Source of the DNA: CAZTAO01 sp964611645
GTDB lineage: Bacteria > Armatimonadota > UBA5829
Length of the DNA: 64,000 nt
Reading direction: 5' to 3'
Assembly: GCA_964611645.1 (NCBI GenBank)
Contig: CAZTAO010000006.1
Span: forward strand, 99,218-163,217
The notes under the pieces were generated by a model. It saw only the letters and a program-made list of their open reading frames with translations, was not told the origin of the DNA and did not search any database. Positions 16,920-25,641 of the stretch are shown here, in pieces (the first letter of the stretch is position 1; every line of letters begins with the position of its first letter). The position numbers were made by a program, and so were the translations under genes.

Positions 16920-18075
16920 TGTAGCTCCTGATACAGTCGATAACTCGATCCTGGTCCTCTTCGGCCAGATCATTGTAGAACGGCAGGCGCAGCAAGCAGT
17001 CGCTGACGGTGTCCGTTACGGGGCAGTTGCAGGCGTCTCCCGCGACCCTGCGGCCCATTTCCGACGAGTGCAGGGGAACATAGTGGAACACTGCATGGAT
17101 ATCGTGGGATTTGAGGTGGGATATCAACCCCTGCCGGCTCCGGAGACTCGGCAGGATCATGTAGAACATATGGTATGGCTGTTCGCAGTGACCGGGAACC
17201 GTCGGCAGCCTCACCTCACTCTTCATAGCCCAGTCCGCAAGCAGTTCGTTATACCGCTCCCAGACTCGTTTCCTCTTAAGCTGGATTGCCTGCCTGCCCT
17301 CGAACTGCGCCCACAGAAACGCGGCCAGCAGGTCGGATGGCAGGTAGCTCGACCCGATGTCCACCCAGCCGTACTTGTCCACCTGCCCACGGAAGAACTT
17401 GCTCCTGTTGGTGCCCTTTTCCCGTATCACTTCCGCTCTTGCTGCCAACTCCAGATCGTTGATGAGCAGCGCTCCACCCTCGCCACACTGGAAGTTCTTG
17501 GTCTCGTGGAAGCTCTGCGTGGCCAGGCACCCGAACGTGCCCAGATTCTGTCCCTTGTATTTGCCGAACAGCCCGTGCGCATTGTCCTCGACCACCGGCA
17601 CTGCGTGACGCCGGGCAATCTCCATTATCGCGTCCATCTCACAGCCGACGCCCGCGTAATGCACGGGAATAATGGCTTTGGTGCGCGGGGAGATCATCTC
17701 TTCCAGCCGCGATTCATCCATATTGAGAGTGTCGGGCCTTATGTCTATGAAAACCGGCTTGGCGCCTCTGAGCACAAACGCATTCACGGTGGTCACAAAC
17801 GTGAACGACGGCACTATCACCTCGTCGCCCGGGCCGATGTCCAATAGCATCGCGGCCATTTCGAGGGCATGAGTGCAGGAAGTTGTCAGAAGTACTTTGG
17901 GCACCCCGATCTCAGCCTCGAGGAAAGCCGAACACCTGGCGGTGAAGTAGCCGTCACCGGAGATATGCCCACGCCTGATAGCCTCCGCCACATACTCGAA
18001 CTCCGGTCCGGCAAGGCAGGGCTTATTGAAGTTGATCGTGCTTTCTGTCGTCGTGTTCTCGGTCATCGTTGTCAC
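16912..18075 (-). CDS. wecE: dTDP-4-amino-4,6-dideoxygalactose transaminase, WecE/RffA-like
   Basis: A 387-residue DegT/DnrJ/EryC1/StrS aminotransferase. The start region INFNKPCLAGPEFEYVAEAI, the HxSGDG motif near 37-42, and PSFTFVTTVNAF match the WecE/RffA branch, which makes TDP-Fuc4N from TDP-4-keto-6-deoxyglucose. PLP Lys193 sits in QSFHETKNFQCGEGG and Asp164 in VVEDNAHG. It overlaps WbqC by four bases (ATGA type) and the transporter by eight. A different nucleotide sugar is possible; the fold and aminotransfer activity are secure. Confidence 0.88.
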   Translation of the reverse strand: MTTMTENTTTESTINFNKPCLAGPEFEYVAEAIRRGHISGDGYFTARCSAFLEAEIGVPKVLLTTSCTHALEMAAMLLDIGPGDEVIVPSFTFVTTVNAFVLRGAKPVFIDIRPDTLNMDESRLEEMISPRTKAIIPVHYAGVGCEMDAIMEIARRHAVPVVEDNAHGLFGKYKGQNLGTFGCLATQSFHETKNFQCGEGGALLINDLELAARAEVIREKGTNRSKFFRGQVDKYGWVDIGSSYLPSDLLAAFLWAQFEGRQAIQLKRKRVWERYNELLADWAMKSEVRLPTVPGHCEQPYHMFYMILPSLRSRQGLISHLKSHDIHAVFHYVPLHSSEMGRRVAGDACNCPVTDTVSDCLLRLPFYNDLAEEDQDRVIDCIRSYNA

Positions 18076-18764
18076 GTTCCCCAGATATACTGCCCGGCCT
18101 CCGGTCCCTTCATGAACATCAGGTCCAGGATAGAGACCTGTGGATCGTAGGGCGGATAGAGCTGCTCATACTCCGGGTAGTTGTAGGTCATGTACTCCAG
18201 CGTGATCCCGGCGATCTCGAACTTCTCAGTCTCGATATAGTCTCTGGCGGATGGCCCGCTTATGTATTGGGTTGCTCCGACTTTGGTCAGAATGTCTATC
18301 AGGGCATCGGTTCTTGCGCCCTGAACATCCATCTCGGAGGAGCGCATAAACCGGGTGTGCTCGATTCCCAACTCACGAGCCAGGGCAATGGTTGTATCGA
18401 TCGTGAGATCGGCCAGTTTCTCGTATCTCTGATCGTAATAATGGCGAATCAGCGTGGAGTACTGCCCCCAGAAGGGGCTGCGCTTATAGGATGCGCGCAG
18501 CTTGTCAAAGTGGGCAACATTCCACGGTTTATCCCAACTGATTGGTATGCCGATGATAGGTATACCTTCGCTGACATTGCCTTTGCAGTTCACGGGAATG
18601 GTGAGCCACTGGGTCCCTGCGGGCGTCTTGATCCTGTTCCTGTTGCGCCACCCGTGCTTGTCATATTGCACCGTGTCGTAGAAGATAAACAGGTCGGCGG
18701 CGTGTATCTGGTCGAAGTATCCTCTCCAGGGGATGTAGGAGGGCTGGAGGATCACGCACTTCAC
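18072..18764 (-). CDS. WbqC-like family protein
   Basis: A 230-residue WbqC family protein, recognised from its start (ILQPSYIPWRGYFDQIHAAD), the DTVQYDKHGWRNRNRIK block and the TIPV motif. WbqC members sit in O-antigen and exopolysaccharide gene sets, often beside aminotransferases; their reaction is unsettled and an acyl or aminoacyl transfer to amino sugars has been considered. Between the N-acetyltransferase (four-base gap) and the aminotransferase (overlap), so it very likely acts on the same amino sugar. Confidence 0.88.
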   Translation of the reverse strand: MKCVILQPSYIPWRGYFDQIHAADLFIFYDTVQYDKHGWRNRNRIKTPAGTQWLTIPVNCKGNVSEGIPIIGIPISWDKPWNVAHFDKLRASYKRSPFWGQYSTLIRHYYDQRYEKLADLTIDTTIALARELGIEHTRFMRSSEMDVQGARTDALIDILTKVGATQYISGPSARDYIETEKFEIAGITLEYMTYNYPEYEQLYPPYDPQVSILDLMFMKGPEAGQYIWGT

Positions 18765-18768
18765 GGCA

Positions 18769-19320
18769 TCATTCCCCCGAACACCATTCCACCCGCAGAC
18801 CCTCGAACTCCTGCTTCAGCAGGCCCATGTAGAAGACCGACAGACGCTCCCCGTCCAGAATGAACTCATCCCGAAGCACTCCCTCGACCGCGAAGCCCAG
18901 ACCGGTGTATGCGTTGATGGCGCGATGGTTGCGAACGTGCACCGTGAGCCAAAGCTTGTTCAGGCCCAGGTCTCCGAAGCCTTTCGATGCCGCCAGGTAT
19001 ACGGCGGTAGCGCCGATATGCTTGCCTCTCGAGCACCCTTCTCCGATGTAGATGGACAATCGAGCAGTATTCAGGTAGGTATCGAGCTTATCCAGGACCA
19101 CATTGCCGACGTGTTCACCCTTCACCAGGATCGCAAACGCCTGTATGCTGCAATCGGCTTCGGCAGACGCGATCCACGCCAGAGTCTTTTCCAGGGACGG
19201 CTCCGCGCGCAAGCCTATGTTCGCCCTGACCGCGGGATCGCACATCCATCGGTACATGGAGTCCGCATGTTCCGCGGATAACGGGGCCAGCGATACGTCA
19301 TCTCGCAGTCTTAGCATCAT
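18769..19320 (-). CDS. GNAT N-acetyltransferase, PseH/RimJ-like
   Basis: A 183-residue GNAT-fold acetyltransferase. The AcCoA-binding region reads GEGCSRGKHIGATAVYLAASKGF at mid-protein (Arg/Gly-rich motif A), followed by LWLTVHVRNHRAINAYTGLGF (motif B). The N-terminus LAPLSAEHADSMYRWMCDP and overall size match PseH-type sugar N-acetyltransferases as well as RimJ/RimL. Given the adjoining 4-aminosugar transaminase, acetylation of that amino group is the most likely job. Overlaps the GT2 stop by four bases. Confidence 0.8.
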   Translation of the reverse strand: MMLRLRDDVSLAPLSAEHADSMYRWMCDPAVRANIGLRAEPSLEKTLAWIASAEADCSIQAFAILVKGEHVGNVVLDKLDTYLNTARLSIYIGEGCSRGKHIGATAVYLAASKGFGDLGLNKLWLTVHVRNHRAINAYTGLGFAVEGVLRDEFILDGERLSVFYMGLLKQEFEGLRVEWCSGE

Positions 19321-20312
19321 GCTTGGGCGTCCTCTTGCGGGCGTTCATTGTCCTCGCAGGCTGACCTCGTGCTGATGGCGTAGGCCGGCCTGCCTATGCT
19401 GGTGCTGAAGAGGCGGGCAATGTATTCGCCTATGATCCCAAGGGCAAACAACTGCGCGCCCGCGAAGATGGCTATTGTCGAAGCCAGGAAAGCGAAACCT
19501 GCCACCTTGGTTCCGGTGGTGAAGTATTTGAACAGAACAAACGCAAGGATTCCCGCCCCAAATACAGTGAATGCGAACCCAACTATGCTGGCAATCTGGA
19601 GTGGCAGCGTGCTGAATCCGGTGACCATGTTCAGGCCAACCGTGCATAGTTTCCAGAATGTGTAGTTGGACGCTCCGATCTTGCGTGGATCGTGGCGCAC
19701 CGGAATCCCGGCAAAGCGGGCGGTTGCCCACGTCAGCAGCACATCGATGCAGATGAACGAGCCCTGGTAAGTGGCAAAGGCCTCCCGCAGCTCTGTCCGA
19801 AACGCCCTGAAGGCGCTCACTTTCCGCGCTGTCTCCGCCCCCATTGCGCTCTGCAGAGCCAGTTTGGTGATCTGTGAGGCGCTGTCCCGCCAGAATCCGT
19901 GCTGCTCGTGCTCGGGGGTGCCGTAGACAACATCAAACCCCTGGTCCAGTTTGCCCAGCAGCTTGGGGATCTCCTCCGGAGGGTGCTGCAAGTCATCGTC
20001 CAACGTCACCGCTACCTCGTAACGCGCCTCCCTGATTCCGCAGAGGATGGCGTTGTGCTGCCCGTAGTTGCGCATCAAGTTGATAGTTTTCACGCGCGGA
20101 TGGGTGCGAGCAAGCTTTCGCAGCACATCCCAACTGCGGTCCCTGCTGCCGTCGTTCACGAGTATTATCTCGAAATCGTTCCCGTTGGCGTCGAAAGTCG
20201 CCTCAACTCTCGACACCAGTTCCTCAAGCGTGCCTTCACTGTTGTAGACAGGCGCTATGATCGAAACTCCCCCGCACAGTGGAGTATCGCTTTGGCCTTG
20301 TCGCTGGGTCAT
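19317..20312 (-). CDS. Polyprenyl-phosphate glycosyltransferase, GT2 (ArnC/DPM1-like)
   Basis: A 331-residue family 2 glycosyltransferase with two C-terminal TM helices (~230-255 and ~268-290). The GT-A core shows SIIAPVYNSEGTLEELV, VNDGSRDRS at ~52, and the metal motif LDDDLQHPPEEI from 104. This layout is that of ArnC, GtrB and DPM1, which load a sugar onto undecaprenyl or dolichyl phosphate at the inner face of the membrane. First gene of the minus-strand cassette running to the flippase-like gene at 16542. Confidence 0.9.
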   Translation of the reverse strand: MTQRQGQSDTPLCGGVSIIAPVYNSEGTLEELVSRVEATFDANGNDFEIILVNDGSRDRSWDVLRKLARTHPRVKTINLMRNYGQHNAILCGIREARYEVAVTLDDDLQHPPEEIPKLLGKLDQGFDVVYGTPEHEQHGFWRDSASQITKLALQSAMGAETARKVSAFRAFRTELREAFATYQGSFICIDVLLTWATARFAGIPVRHDPRKIGASNYTFWKLCTVGLNMVTGFSTLPLQIASIVGFAFTVFGAGILAFVLFKYFTTGTKVAGFAFLASTIAIFAGAQLFALGIIGEYIARLFSTSIGRPAYAISTRSACEDNERPQEDAQA

Positions 20313-20526
20313 ATATGCTCCATCATCCCCGCTGGACCAGGAAATCCGGGTCCAATCCGGCTGAAACGGTCGTAGAGAAGAATGAACCTAAGGATATTGG
20401 GCGCCGGCCGTCGAACTCTATGTTGGTAACTAACGGGCAAAGGGCGCCTCTTGGAAATGGTATCATACCTACGAAGTAATTCCAACCGCCCCTGGCATAC
20501 GTTCCTGTGGAGAATGGCCGACGACA

Positions 20527-21375
20527 ATGAGTCTTCCTGAGATATACGCGAAACTGACTGCCGACGAAAATGGGATATGGCGTTCGCCGAGCGCTGCTCC
20601 CATATCATATCCTGAAGGTGGAAACGCGGAGTGCTTCGAGCTTGAGGACCAGTCGTTCTGGTTTCAACACCGCAACGATTGTATCGTCGAGGTAGTGAAA
20701 CGCTTCCCCCCGGATGGCGAGATTCTGGATGTGGGGGGCGGCAACGGCTTCGTGGCCAGAAGGCTGATCGATGAAGGGTTCCACACCGCCGTGCTGGAGC
20801 CTGGACCGGATGGCGCACTGAATGCCAGGGTTCACAGAGGAATACCCGTCGTTATTTGTTCGACTCTTGAAAGCGCAGGCTTTGAACCGGGGTCGCTCTC
20901 GGCCATAGGCCTGTTCGATGTCCTGGAGCACATAGAGGAAGACGAGCGATTTATGGAGTATGTCTGCTCCCTGCTGAAGCCCGGTGGCCTTGTCTACGCA
21001 TCGGTTCCAGCCCATTCCTGGCTTTGGTCCGCGAGCGATGTCAGCGCGGAACACTTTCGCCGCTACAACAGGGCAACAGTGGGCAAGCTGCTCGGAGACT
21101 CATTCGAAACCCTGTGCTTCACCTACATGTTCCAGGCGCTGACGCTGCCTGTGTGGCTGCTGCGGACTCTGCCGTACAGACTTCGACTGACAAAGCAGAG
21201 CGGCCTGGTCAGCCCCGAAGTAGAGCATGGCAGCGGGCAGGGAGCAGTTCAGAGGTTTGTTGATCGCTGCCTCAAGGCAGAGAAAGACAGAATTCATCGT
21301 GGACTGAGCGTGGGAACGGGCACAAGTTGTCTGGTCGTCGCCAGGAAGATCGAAAGCAGCAGGAGTATGAGTTGA
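20527..21375 (+). CDS. Class I SAM-dependent methyltransferase
   Basis: A 282-residue methyltransferase. SAM motif I is ILDVGGGNGFVARRL at 66-80, motif II-like AVLEPGPDG, and motif IV region LSAIGLFDVLEHIEEDERFM, typical of Methyltransf_11/23 proteins in glycan clusters. Substrate unknown; a lipid-linked sugar or its precursor is plausible from position. Divergent from the GT2 gene across 214 bases. The 3' end overlaps or abuts the next membrane protein gene. Confidence 0.85.
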   Translation: MSLPEIYAKLTADENGIWRSPSAAPISYPEGGNAECFELEDQSFWFQHRNDCIVEVVKRFPPDGEILDVGGGNGFVARRLIDEGFHTAVLEPGPDGALNARVHRGIPVVICSTLESAGFEPGSLSAIGLFDVLEHIEEDERFMEYVCSLLKPGGLVYASVPAHSWLWSASDVSAEHFRRYNRATVGKLLGDSFETLCFTYMFQALTLPVWLLRTLPYRLRLTKQSGLVSPEVEHGSGQGAVQRFVDRCLKAEKDRIHRGLSVGTGTSCLVVARKIESSRSMS

Positions 21376-23003
21376 CACCCGTAATGTTGGTGGTAGTAAA
21401 GGTCCTCGTATTCATCGGAGTCGTATTGTTGAGCAAGCCTCTCAGCCTGAGGCTATCGAAGGACGGCAAGCCACACGCCGCAGTGGGGATTGTATGGTGG
21501 GCTATCGGGATTGCGGGGCTTGTTGCAGAGTTCCTGGCAACGGATATCAACGACGATGAGGTCTACTGGCTCACGAACGCCTGGGCCCAGACCCAGGGTC
21601 TGCACAACGGGACAGCGTTCCTCAGGGGAGTTTTGTTCGAACCGTTTCTGTGGTTAGGCCTTGGGTCGGGGGCGACTGTGGTCGCCGGCCGGGTATGCTT
21701 TGTGGTCTTGGCGGGTCTGTGCGCCTGGCTTGCCTCTTCGATTGCGCGGCGGATGGGACAATCCGCGCTCGTGGCCACACTCATTGGGCCGCTCCTTTTG
21801 CTATGGTTTGCGCAGATGCCGATGGTCTTCGTGAGGCCTGAGTATATCGCATTCGTGTTCTTTATGATCGGCCTGTGGGTGCTGATGGTACCGCCAACTT
21901 CGTGGAGCCGACAAACCTCGATCTTCCTGAGCTTCATTCTATTCGCACTGTGCTCAACCACGAGCCTGCGTCTGGTTCCATTTCCCATTGGCGCCCTGGT
22001 GTGCGTCGTGCTGTATCCCGGCGGGATAAGCCGGGGGGCGGCGGCCAAGTGGGCAATACTGGGGGGACTGGTCGGGATAGCGCCGACTGTTCTGTGGACA
22101 GTCTTCACCGACTCCATCCGGAACCTCTATTACTGGAATTTTATCTTCCCCAAACAGGCTGAATGGCTAAGCCCCATGTCTCACTGGCACGTGCCTCCTG
22201 TGCTGCTGGGTCTCGCGGTGGCGGGGAGTGTGTACTTGCTCATAAATGACAAGGATCGGGCCTCCTCGCGGACGCTGATTATCTTGTGGCTGACGGTAAC
22301 GGCTTTGGCCTGGTTCAATCCACAGAAGTATGGCTACACACTCGGACCCTGGCTCGCCCTCAGTGGGCTGGTTGGGGGGAGGTTTCTTAGCCTCCTGCCG
22401 GAAGGCGGACCGTCGCTTGGCAAGACTCGGTGGACCATAATAGCATTCAGCGTGATGGGGCTGCCGCTGTTGGCCTGGTATATCGGGGGCTTCAGCGGCG
22501 TCAACAACTTCCGCTCTCTCTGTCAGGAGCGCAATTCACAGCTTCGGCTCATAGACTGGATCGAACAGACCAGTAGTGACAACCCGGTCATCTGTGTCTG
22601 CCCCTATCAACCGATACGGGCAAAGAACACGTGGGGGCTGTGGAATGCCTGGTGGTATGCGGACGTGCGGGAACACAATCTCCTGACCAAGCTGGATCCC
22701 GGTATCGAGGGCAAGCTCTGGTCCGGCGAGGCTGCCGTCATTCTGTGGGACCCCTGGCCGGAGAGGTCGGGAAGCGACAACGTCATGCAATTCTGGGATC
22801 GCTGGGGCCTGATCGGATCGCGCCCGCCCGACCAGATGGCCAGCAGACTTGCCGACCACTATGTGCCGGTTCGTTGGAAAGGCCCGCTCCCGGAAAGGTA
22901 CGGCGGCGGCACATTCCTGGTTCGGAAAGACGTCAAGCCCGCCCCCGGAGTTGCCAGGCTGGATAGTCGCACTATACTGGACTGGCGCAAAAAGGCCCGC
23001 TAG
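21372..23003 (+). CDS. Polytopic GT39/ArnT-like membrane protein
   Basis: About 543 residues with roughly ten membrane segments. I chose the TTG at 21372, which has AGGAG six bases upstream and shares bases with the preceding TGA; an ATG at 21384 is a fallback. The first periplasmic loop carries DINDDEVYW, an acidic pair resembling the catalytic loop of GT-C enzymes such as ArnT and protein O-mannosyltransferases. A soluble ~150-residue C-terminal part follows. The predicted role is transfer of a lipid-carried sugar to an outer acceptor, completing the neighbouring cassette. Confidence 0.7.
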   Translation: MTPVMLVVVKVLVFIGVVLLSKPLSLRLSKDGKPHAAVGIVWWAIGIAGLVAEFLATDINDDEVYWLTNAWAQTQGLHNGTAFLRGVLFEPFLWLGLGSGATVVAGRVCFVVLAGLCAWLASSIARRMGQSALVATLIGPLLLLWFAQMPMVFVRPEYIAFVFFMIGLWVLMVPPTSWSRQTSIFLSFILFALCSTTSLRLVPFPIGALVCVVLYPGGISRGAAAKWAILGGLVGIAPTVLWTVFTDSIRNLYYWNFIFPKQAEWLSPMSHWHVPPVLLGLAVAGSVYLLINDKDRASSRTLIILWLTVTALAWFNPQKYGYTLGPWLALSGLVGGRFLSLLPEGGPSLGKTRWTIIAFSVMGLPLLAWYIGGFSGVNNFRSLCQERNSQLRLIDWIEQTSSDNPVICVCPYQPIRAKNTWGLWNAWWYADVREHNLLTKLDPGIEGKLWSGEAAVILWDPWPERSGSDNVMQFWDRWGLIGSRPPDQMASRLADHYVPVRWKGPLPERYGGGTFLVRKDVKPAPGVARLDSRTILDWRKKAR

Positions 23004-23015
23004 CCGGGGGATAGT

Positions 23016-23525
23016 TCAGTCCGCAAACTGCTTCAGCGACTCTTTGAACTTGGCATATTGGTACTTGTACTTCTTGTAGTCTGTGCTCCTGGTGTATTTG
23101 ATGCCGAAGACCAGGCGGGTGTTGGTGGCGGAGTCCTGGCGGTCTAGGTAGGAACGGTTGTATGATTTGTTCTTTGCTCGGATAGTCACGAGGGTGGCGG
23201 TCGATGTGCCCTTGACCTGCACCTTCTGGGACAACTGCTTCTCGATCTGGGGTTTGAGCTTTATGTCGGTGGGGTCGCCGTTCCATTGGGGCGAGAAGAC
23301 GTAGAACTCCGCCTTCTTGTCCGGCGAGCGGAAGAACACGCTGTCGTAGCCCTTGTCCGAGGTCTTGCTCTTGAGCGATGGCCTCACCGACCATCCCGGC
23401 GGGTAAGATATACTGAACCACGCCCCCTCATACTTCGGCCAGGCCTTCGGCGCCGCCACAACCGACACTCCGGCCACTATAACTACGCTCAAAACAATAC
23501 TCACCAGAACTCTTAACCGCATCAC
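23016..23525 (-). CDS. Secreted protein of unknown function (169 aa)
   Basis: A signal peptide (MMRLRVLVSIVLSVVIVAGVSVVAA) is followed by ~145 residues of alpha/beta character: WFSISYPPGWSVRP near the start, as in PsbP-like or DUF1795-like secreted domains, then alternating strands and a C-terminal helix FKESLKQFAD. The start of this mature region suggests a small PsbP/LpqN-type fold. No enzymatic motif. Convergent with the membrane glycosyltransferase gene (12 bases) and 15 bases from the AAA gene. Confidence 0.7.
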   Translation of the reverse strand: MMRLRVLVSIVLSVVIVAGVSVVAAPKAWPKYEGAWFSISYPPGWSVRPSLKSKTSDKGYDSVFFRSPDKKAEFYVFSPQWNGDPTDIKLKPQIEKQLSQKVQVKGTSTATLVTIRAKNKSYNRSYLDRQDSATNTRLVFGIKYTRSTDYKKYKYQYAKFKESLKQFAD

Positions 23526-23540
23526 TGTGCCTCCCGTTGG

Positions 23541-24749
23541 TCAGAATATCGGTACTGCGGTAACCCCTGGGGCAAGGGGCAAGGAGTGGTCCCCGAGGTG
23601 GACAAGCCATCCCTCCCCGGCTTCAGACGGGTAGTCACGCATAAAGGAGAGCAAGCCGGAGGCCATCGGCGGTCTTGGGGTGGCAGTCTGCTTGATCTCA
23701 ACGGGTATCAGGCGGCCCTCCTGCTCGATCACCACGTCCACTTCAACGCCGTTGCTCGTCCGCCAGAAGTACATCCGTGGCTCCTCGCCATTGTGCAGCG
23801 ACGACTTCACCAACTCTGAGATCACCGCCGTCTCAACAATCGCGCCGGACAAAGGTCCGGCCGCGGCGTGGCGCGGGTCCTGAAGCCCGACCAGATAACA
23901 CAGCAACCCTACGTCCGTGAAGTACACCTTGGGAGTCTTGACCAGGCGTTTGCCGATGTTGCGGTAGTACGGTCGGAGCACTATCACCTGATATGTCGCC
24001 TCCAGCACCGACAGCCATTGCTTCACGGTCGTCGCAGACAATCCCAAGTCACGCGATAGTTCCGACAGGCTCAATAGCTGTCCGCTCCTGGCAGCAAGGG
24101 CGCGCACGAATGACTGAAACTGAGTCAGGTCTCCAACGTGCCTGAGTTGTCGGATATCACGCTCAAGATAGGTCTGCACATAGCTGGAATACCACAACCC
24201 CCGGTCCATATCCGGCTTCGCCGAAAGCTCCGGGTAACCGCCTCTGAGGAACAGGCTCCAAATGTCTCCAACTGCCTCGCCAGATACGGGTTTGTAGCCG
24301 TCTTGCCAGGGAAGTCGACCGTGCGGGTCCCCGAGCAATTCCTTGAACGAGAGTGGCAGAAGGCGCAGGATCGCGCTTCTCCCAGCCAGCGATTCCGTGA
24401 TACTGCTCATCATCAGCAGGTTCTGAGAACCCGACAGCAGGAACTGTCCGCTCCGCGAGCGGTCTGCGTCTATCATCTCCTTGATATAGGGCAGCAGGTC
24501 GGGGGCGAGTTGGACTTCGTCGAGTATCACCGGCGGCGCGTTCAGCTTCAGAAAGCCGCGCGGGTCGGCAGACGCCGACGCCCGAACATCAGGCGGCTCG
24601 AGAGAGACATAGCGGTGGCTCTTCCCGAACAGCCGCTTCAGGAGCGTAGTCTTGCCGGACTGCCTTGGGCCCGTCAGCACAATTGCCGGGAATTGATCGG
24701 CAGCGCGCATCAAAACCGGCTCCAGTGTTCGCTCAATGTACTCGGCCAA
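23541..24749 (-). CDS. AAA ATPase with DUF4143 domain
   Basis: A 402-residue protein. The N-terminal AAA_14 ATPase has Walker A GPRQSGKTT at 27-35, Walker B VILDEVQ at 74-80 and sensor LLSGSQNLL. The C-terminal half matches DUF4143: DLGLSATTVKQWLSVLEATYQV, VYFTDVGLLCYL and a nuclease-like ending VEVDVVIEQEGRLIPVEIKQT. These proteins are common, often horizontally moved, and functionally uncharacterised; the DxxI..E[IV]K-type ending hints at a (possibly degenerate) restriction-endonuclease-like fold. It stands alone here, with an 85-base gap to the next gene that shows nothing clear. Confidence 0.85.
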   Translation of the reverse strand: MAEYIERTLEPVLMRAADQFPAIVLTGPRQSGKTTLLKRLFGKSHRYVSLEPPDVRASASADPRGFLKLNAPPVILDEVQLAPDLLPYIKEMIDADRSRSGQFLLSGSQNLLMMSSITESLAGRSAILRLLPLSFKELLGDPHGRLPWQDGYKPVSGEAVGDIWSLFLRGGYPELSAKPDMDRGLWYSSYVQTYLERDIRQLRHVGDLTQFQSFVRALAARSGQLLSLSELSRDLGLSATTVKQWLSVLEATYQVIVLRPYYRNIGKRLVKTPKVYFTDVGLLCYLVGLQDPRHAAAGPLSGAIVETAVISELVKSSLHNGEEPRMYFWRTSNGVEVDVVIEQEGRLIPVEIKQTATPRPPMASGLLSFMRDYPSEAGEGWLVHLGDHSLPLAPGVTAVPIF

Positions 24750-24834
24750 AAGGGCCCTCCGTATGCAGATTCACTTTTATAATGCAAGATTACATACGAA
24801 TTGTCAACTACGAGGGCGTAACCAGCCTTCCGCC

Positions 24835-25641
24835 CTACTTCTTCCCAGCCTTGGGCGTGGGAGTTGGGCGAGGAGGTGGTGGTGGGCCGGGAGGACCTCT
24901 GTGGTACCGGCGCTTGCCGTGGAAGCTGGGCTGAGAAGTGGGTTCTTCCTTGAAGACGCTGTCAGGAATGCCTCTGTTGATCTTGTAGCCGGAGAATGTG
25001 ACGGTCACCTTCATGCTCTCTCCGCCGCCTCGGTACGATTCCTTGGCATCCAGAGATATCTCTGCGGGCATATAGTAATTGTTGTCAACAAGCTGATGCT
25101 TCCAGTTGCTCACCACGTTGGCCTGGCTCCCCGCTCCAAAACCACTGCTGATGGAGGTCGCGATAATCGCGCCGGTCCCCTTCTCCACCCACATCTTCAC
25201 GCTTTCCTGCGCTTGGGGAGGCGGACGGTAGCCCGGCGGCATATTGCGCGGAGCGGGAGGAGCCGCCTCCTGCTTAGGCTCGACCTTGATCAGATAGCAG
25301 GCAACTGAGTTCTTGTTCTCTTCACCCAGATAGGTCACCTTCGACTGCCGCACCATGTCCTGGATGGTAGCCTGGAAGACCATCTGCTTCGGCATAAACC
25401 CCATCCCCTCTTTGGCAACCACTTTTGTCTTACCGGGCTGCTTGTAGTATAGGGTCATGCGCATACCCTTCACGGATATCTTTGGGGCTTTGATCGTCAG
25501 CGTGACGTCCGCCTGGTAGTCCTTTACACCCAGGGAATTGCGCGACAACAGCTTGATAACGTCGTCTGAAGTAACCGCCCCGACGGGCGCACAAGCGCAT
25601 ACTACTAGAACCGCAGCAGCGGCGAGAAATAGCTTCTTCAC
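24835..25641 (-). CDS. LolA-like periplasmic protein with Pro-rich tail
   Basis: A 268-residue exported protein. The GTG at 25641 is the start: it shares bases with the stop of the upstream permease (GTGA) and is followed at once by the signal peptide KKLFLAAAAVLVVCACAPVGA. The body (strand-rich, beginning VKDYQADVTLTIKAP) resembles the LolA/LolB or DUF4292-type outer membrane lipoprotein carrier fold. The last ~35 residues are Pro/Gly/Arg-rich and end TPKAGKK. Co-transcribed with two ABC-2 systems, so it may work with exported lipids or lipoproteins, which is inference. Confidence 0.7.
   Translation of the reverse strand: MKKLFLAAAAVLVVCACAPVGAVTSDDVIKLLSRNSLGVKDYQADVTLTIKAPKISVKGMRMTLYYKQPGKTKVVAKEGMGFMPKQMVFQATIQDMVRQSKVTYLGEENKNSVACYLIKVEPKQEAAPPAPRNMPPGYRPPPQAQESVKMWVEKGTGAIIATSISSGFGAGSQANVVSNWKHQLVDNNYYMPAEISLDAKESYRGGGESMKVTVTFSGYKINRGIPDSVFKEEPTSQPSFHGKRRYHRGPPGPPPPPRPTPTPKAGKK

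Noticed and set aside
20459..20469. GGTATCATACC palindrome in the divergent gap before the methyltransferase gene
   Set aside because: Only 11 bases, no second copy seen and no promoter boxes placed around it convincingly; too little to call an operator.
23541..24749. AAA/DUF4143 gene as part of a toxin-antitoxin or defence island
   Set aside because: No partner toxin, nuclease, methylase or phage-defence gene lies beside it; it is a lone, common ATPase.
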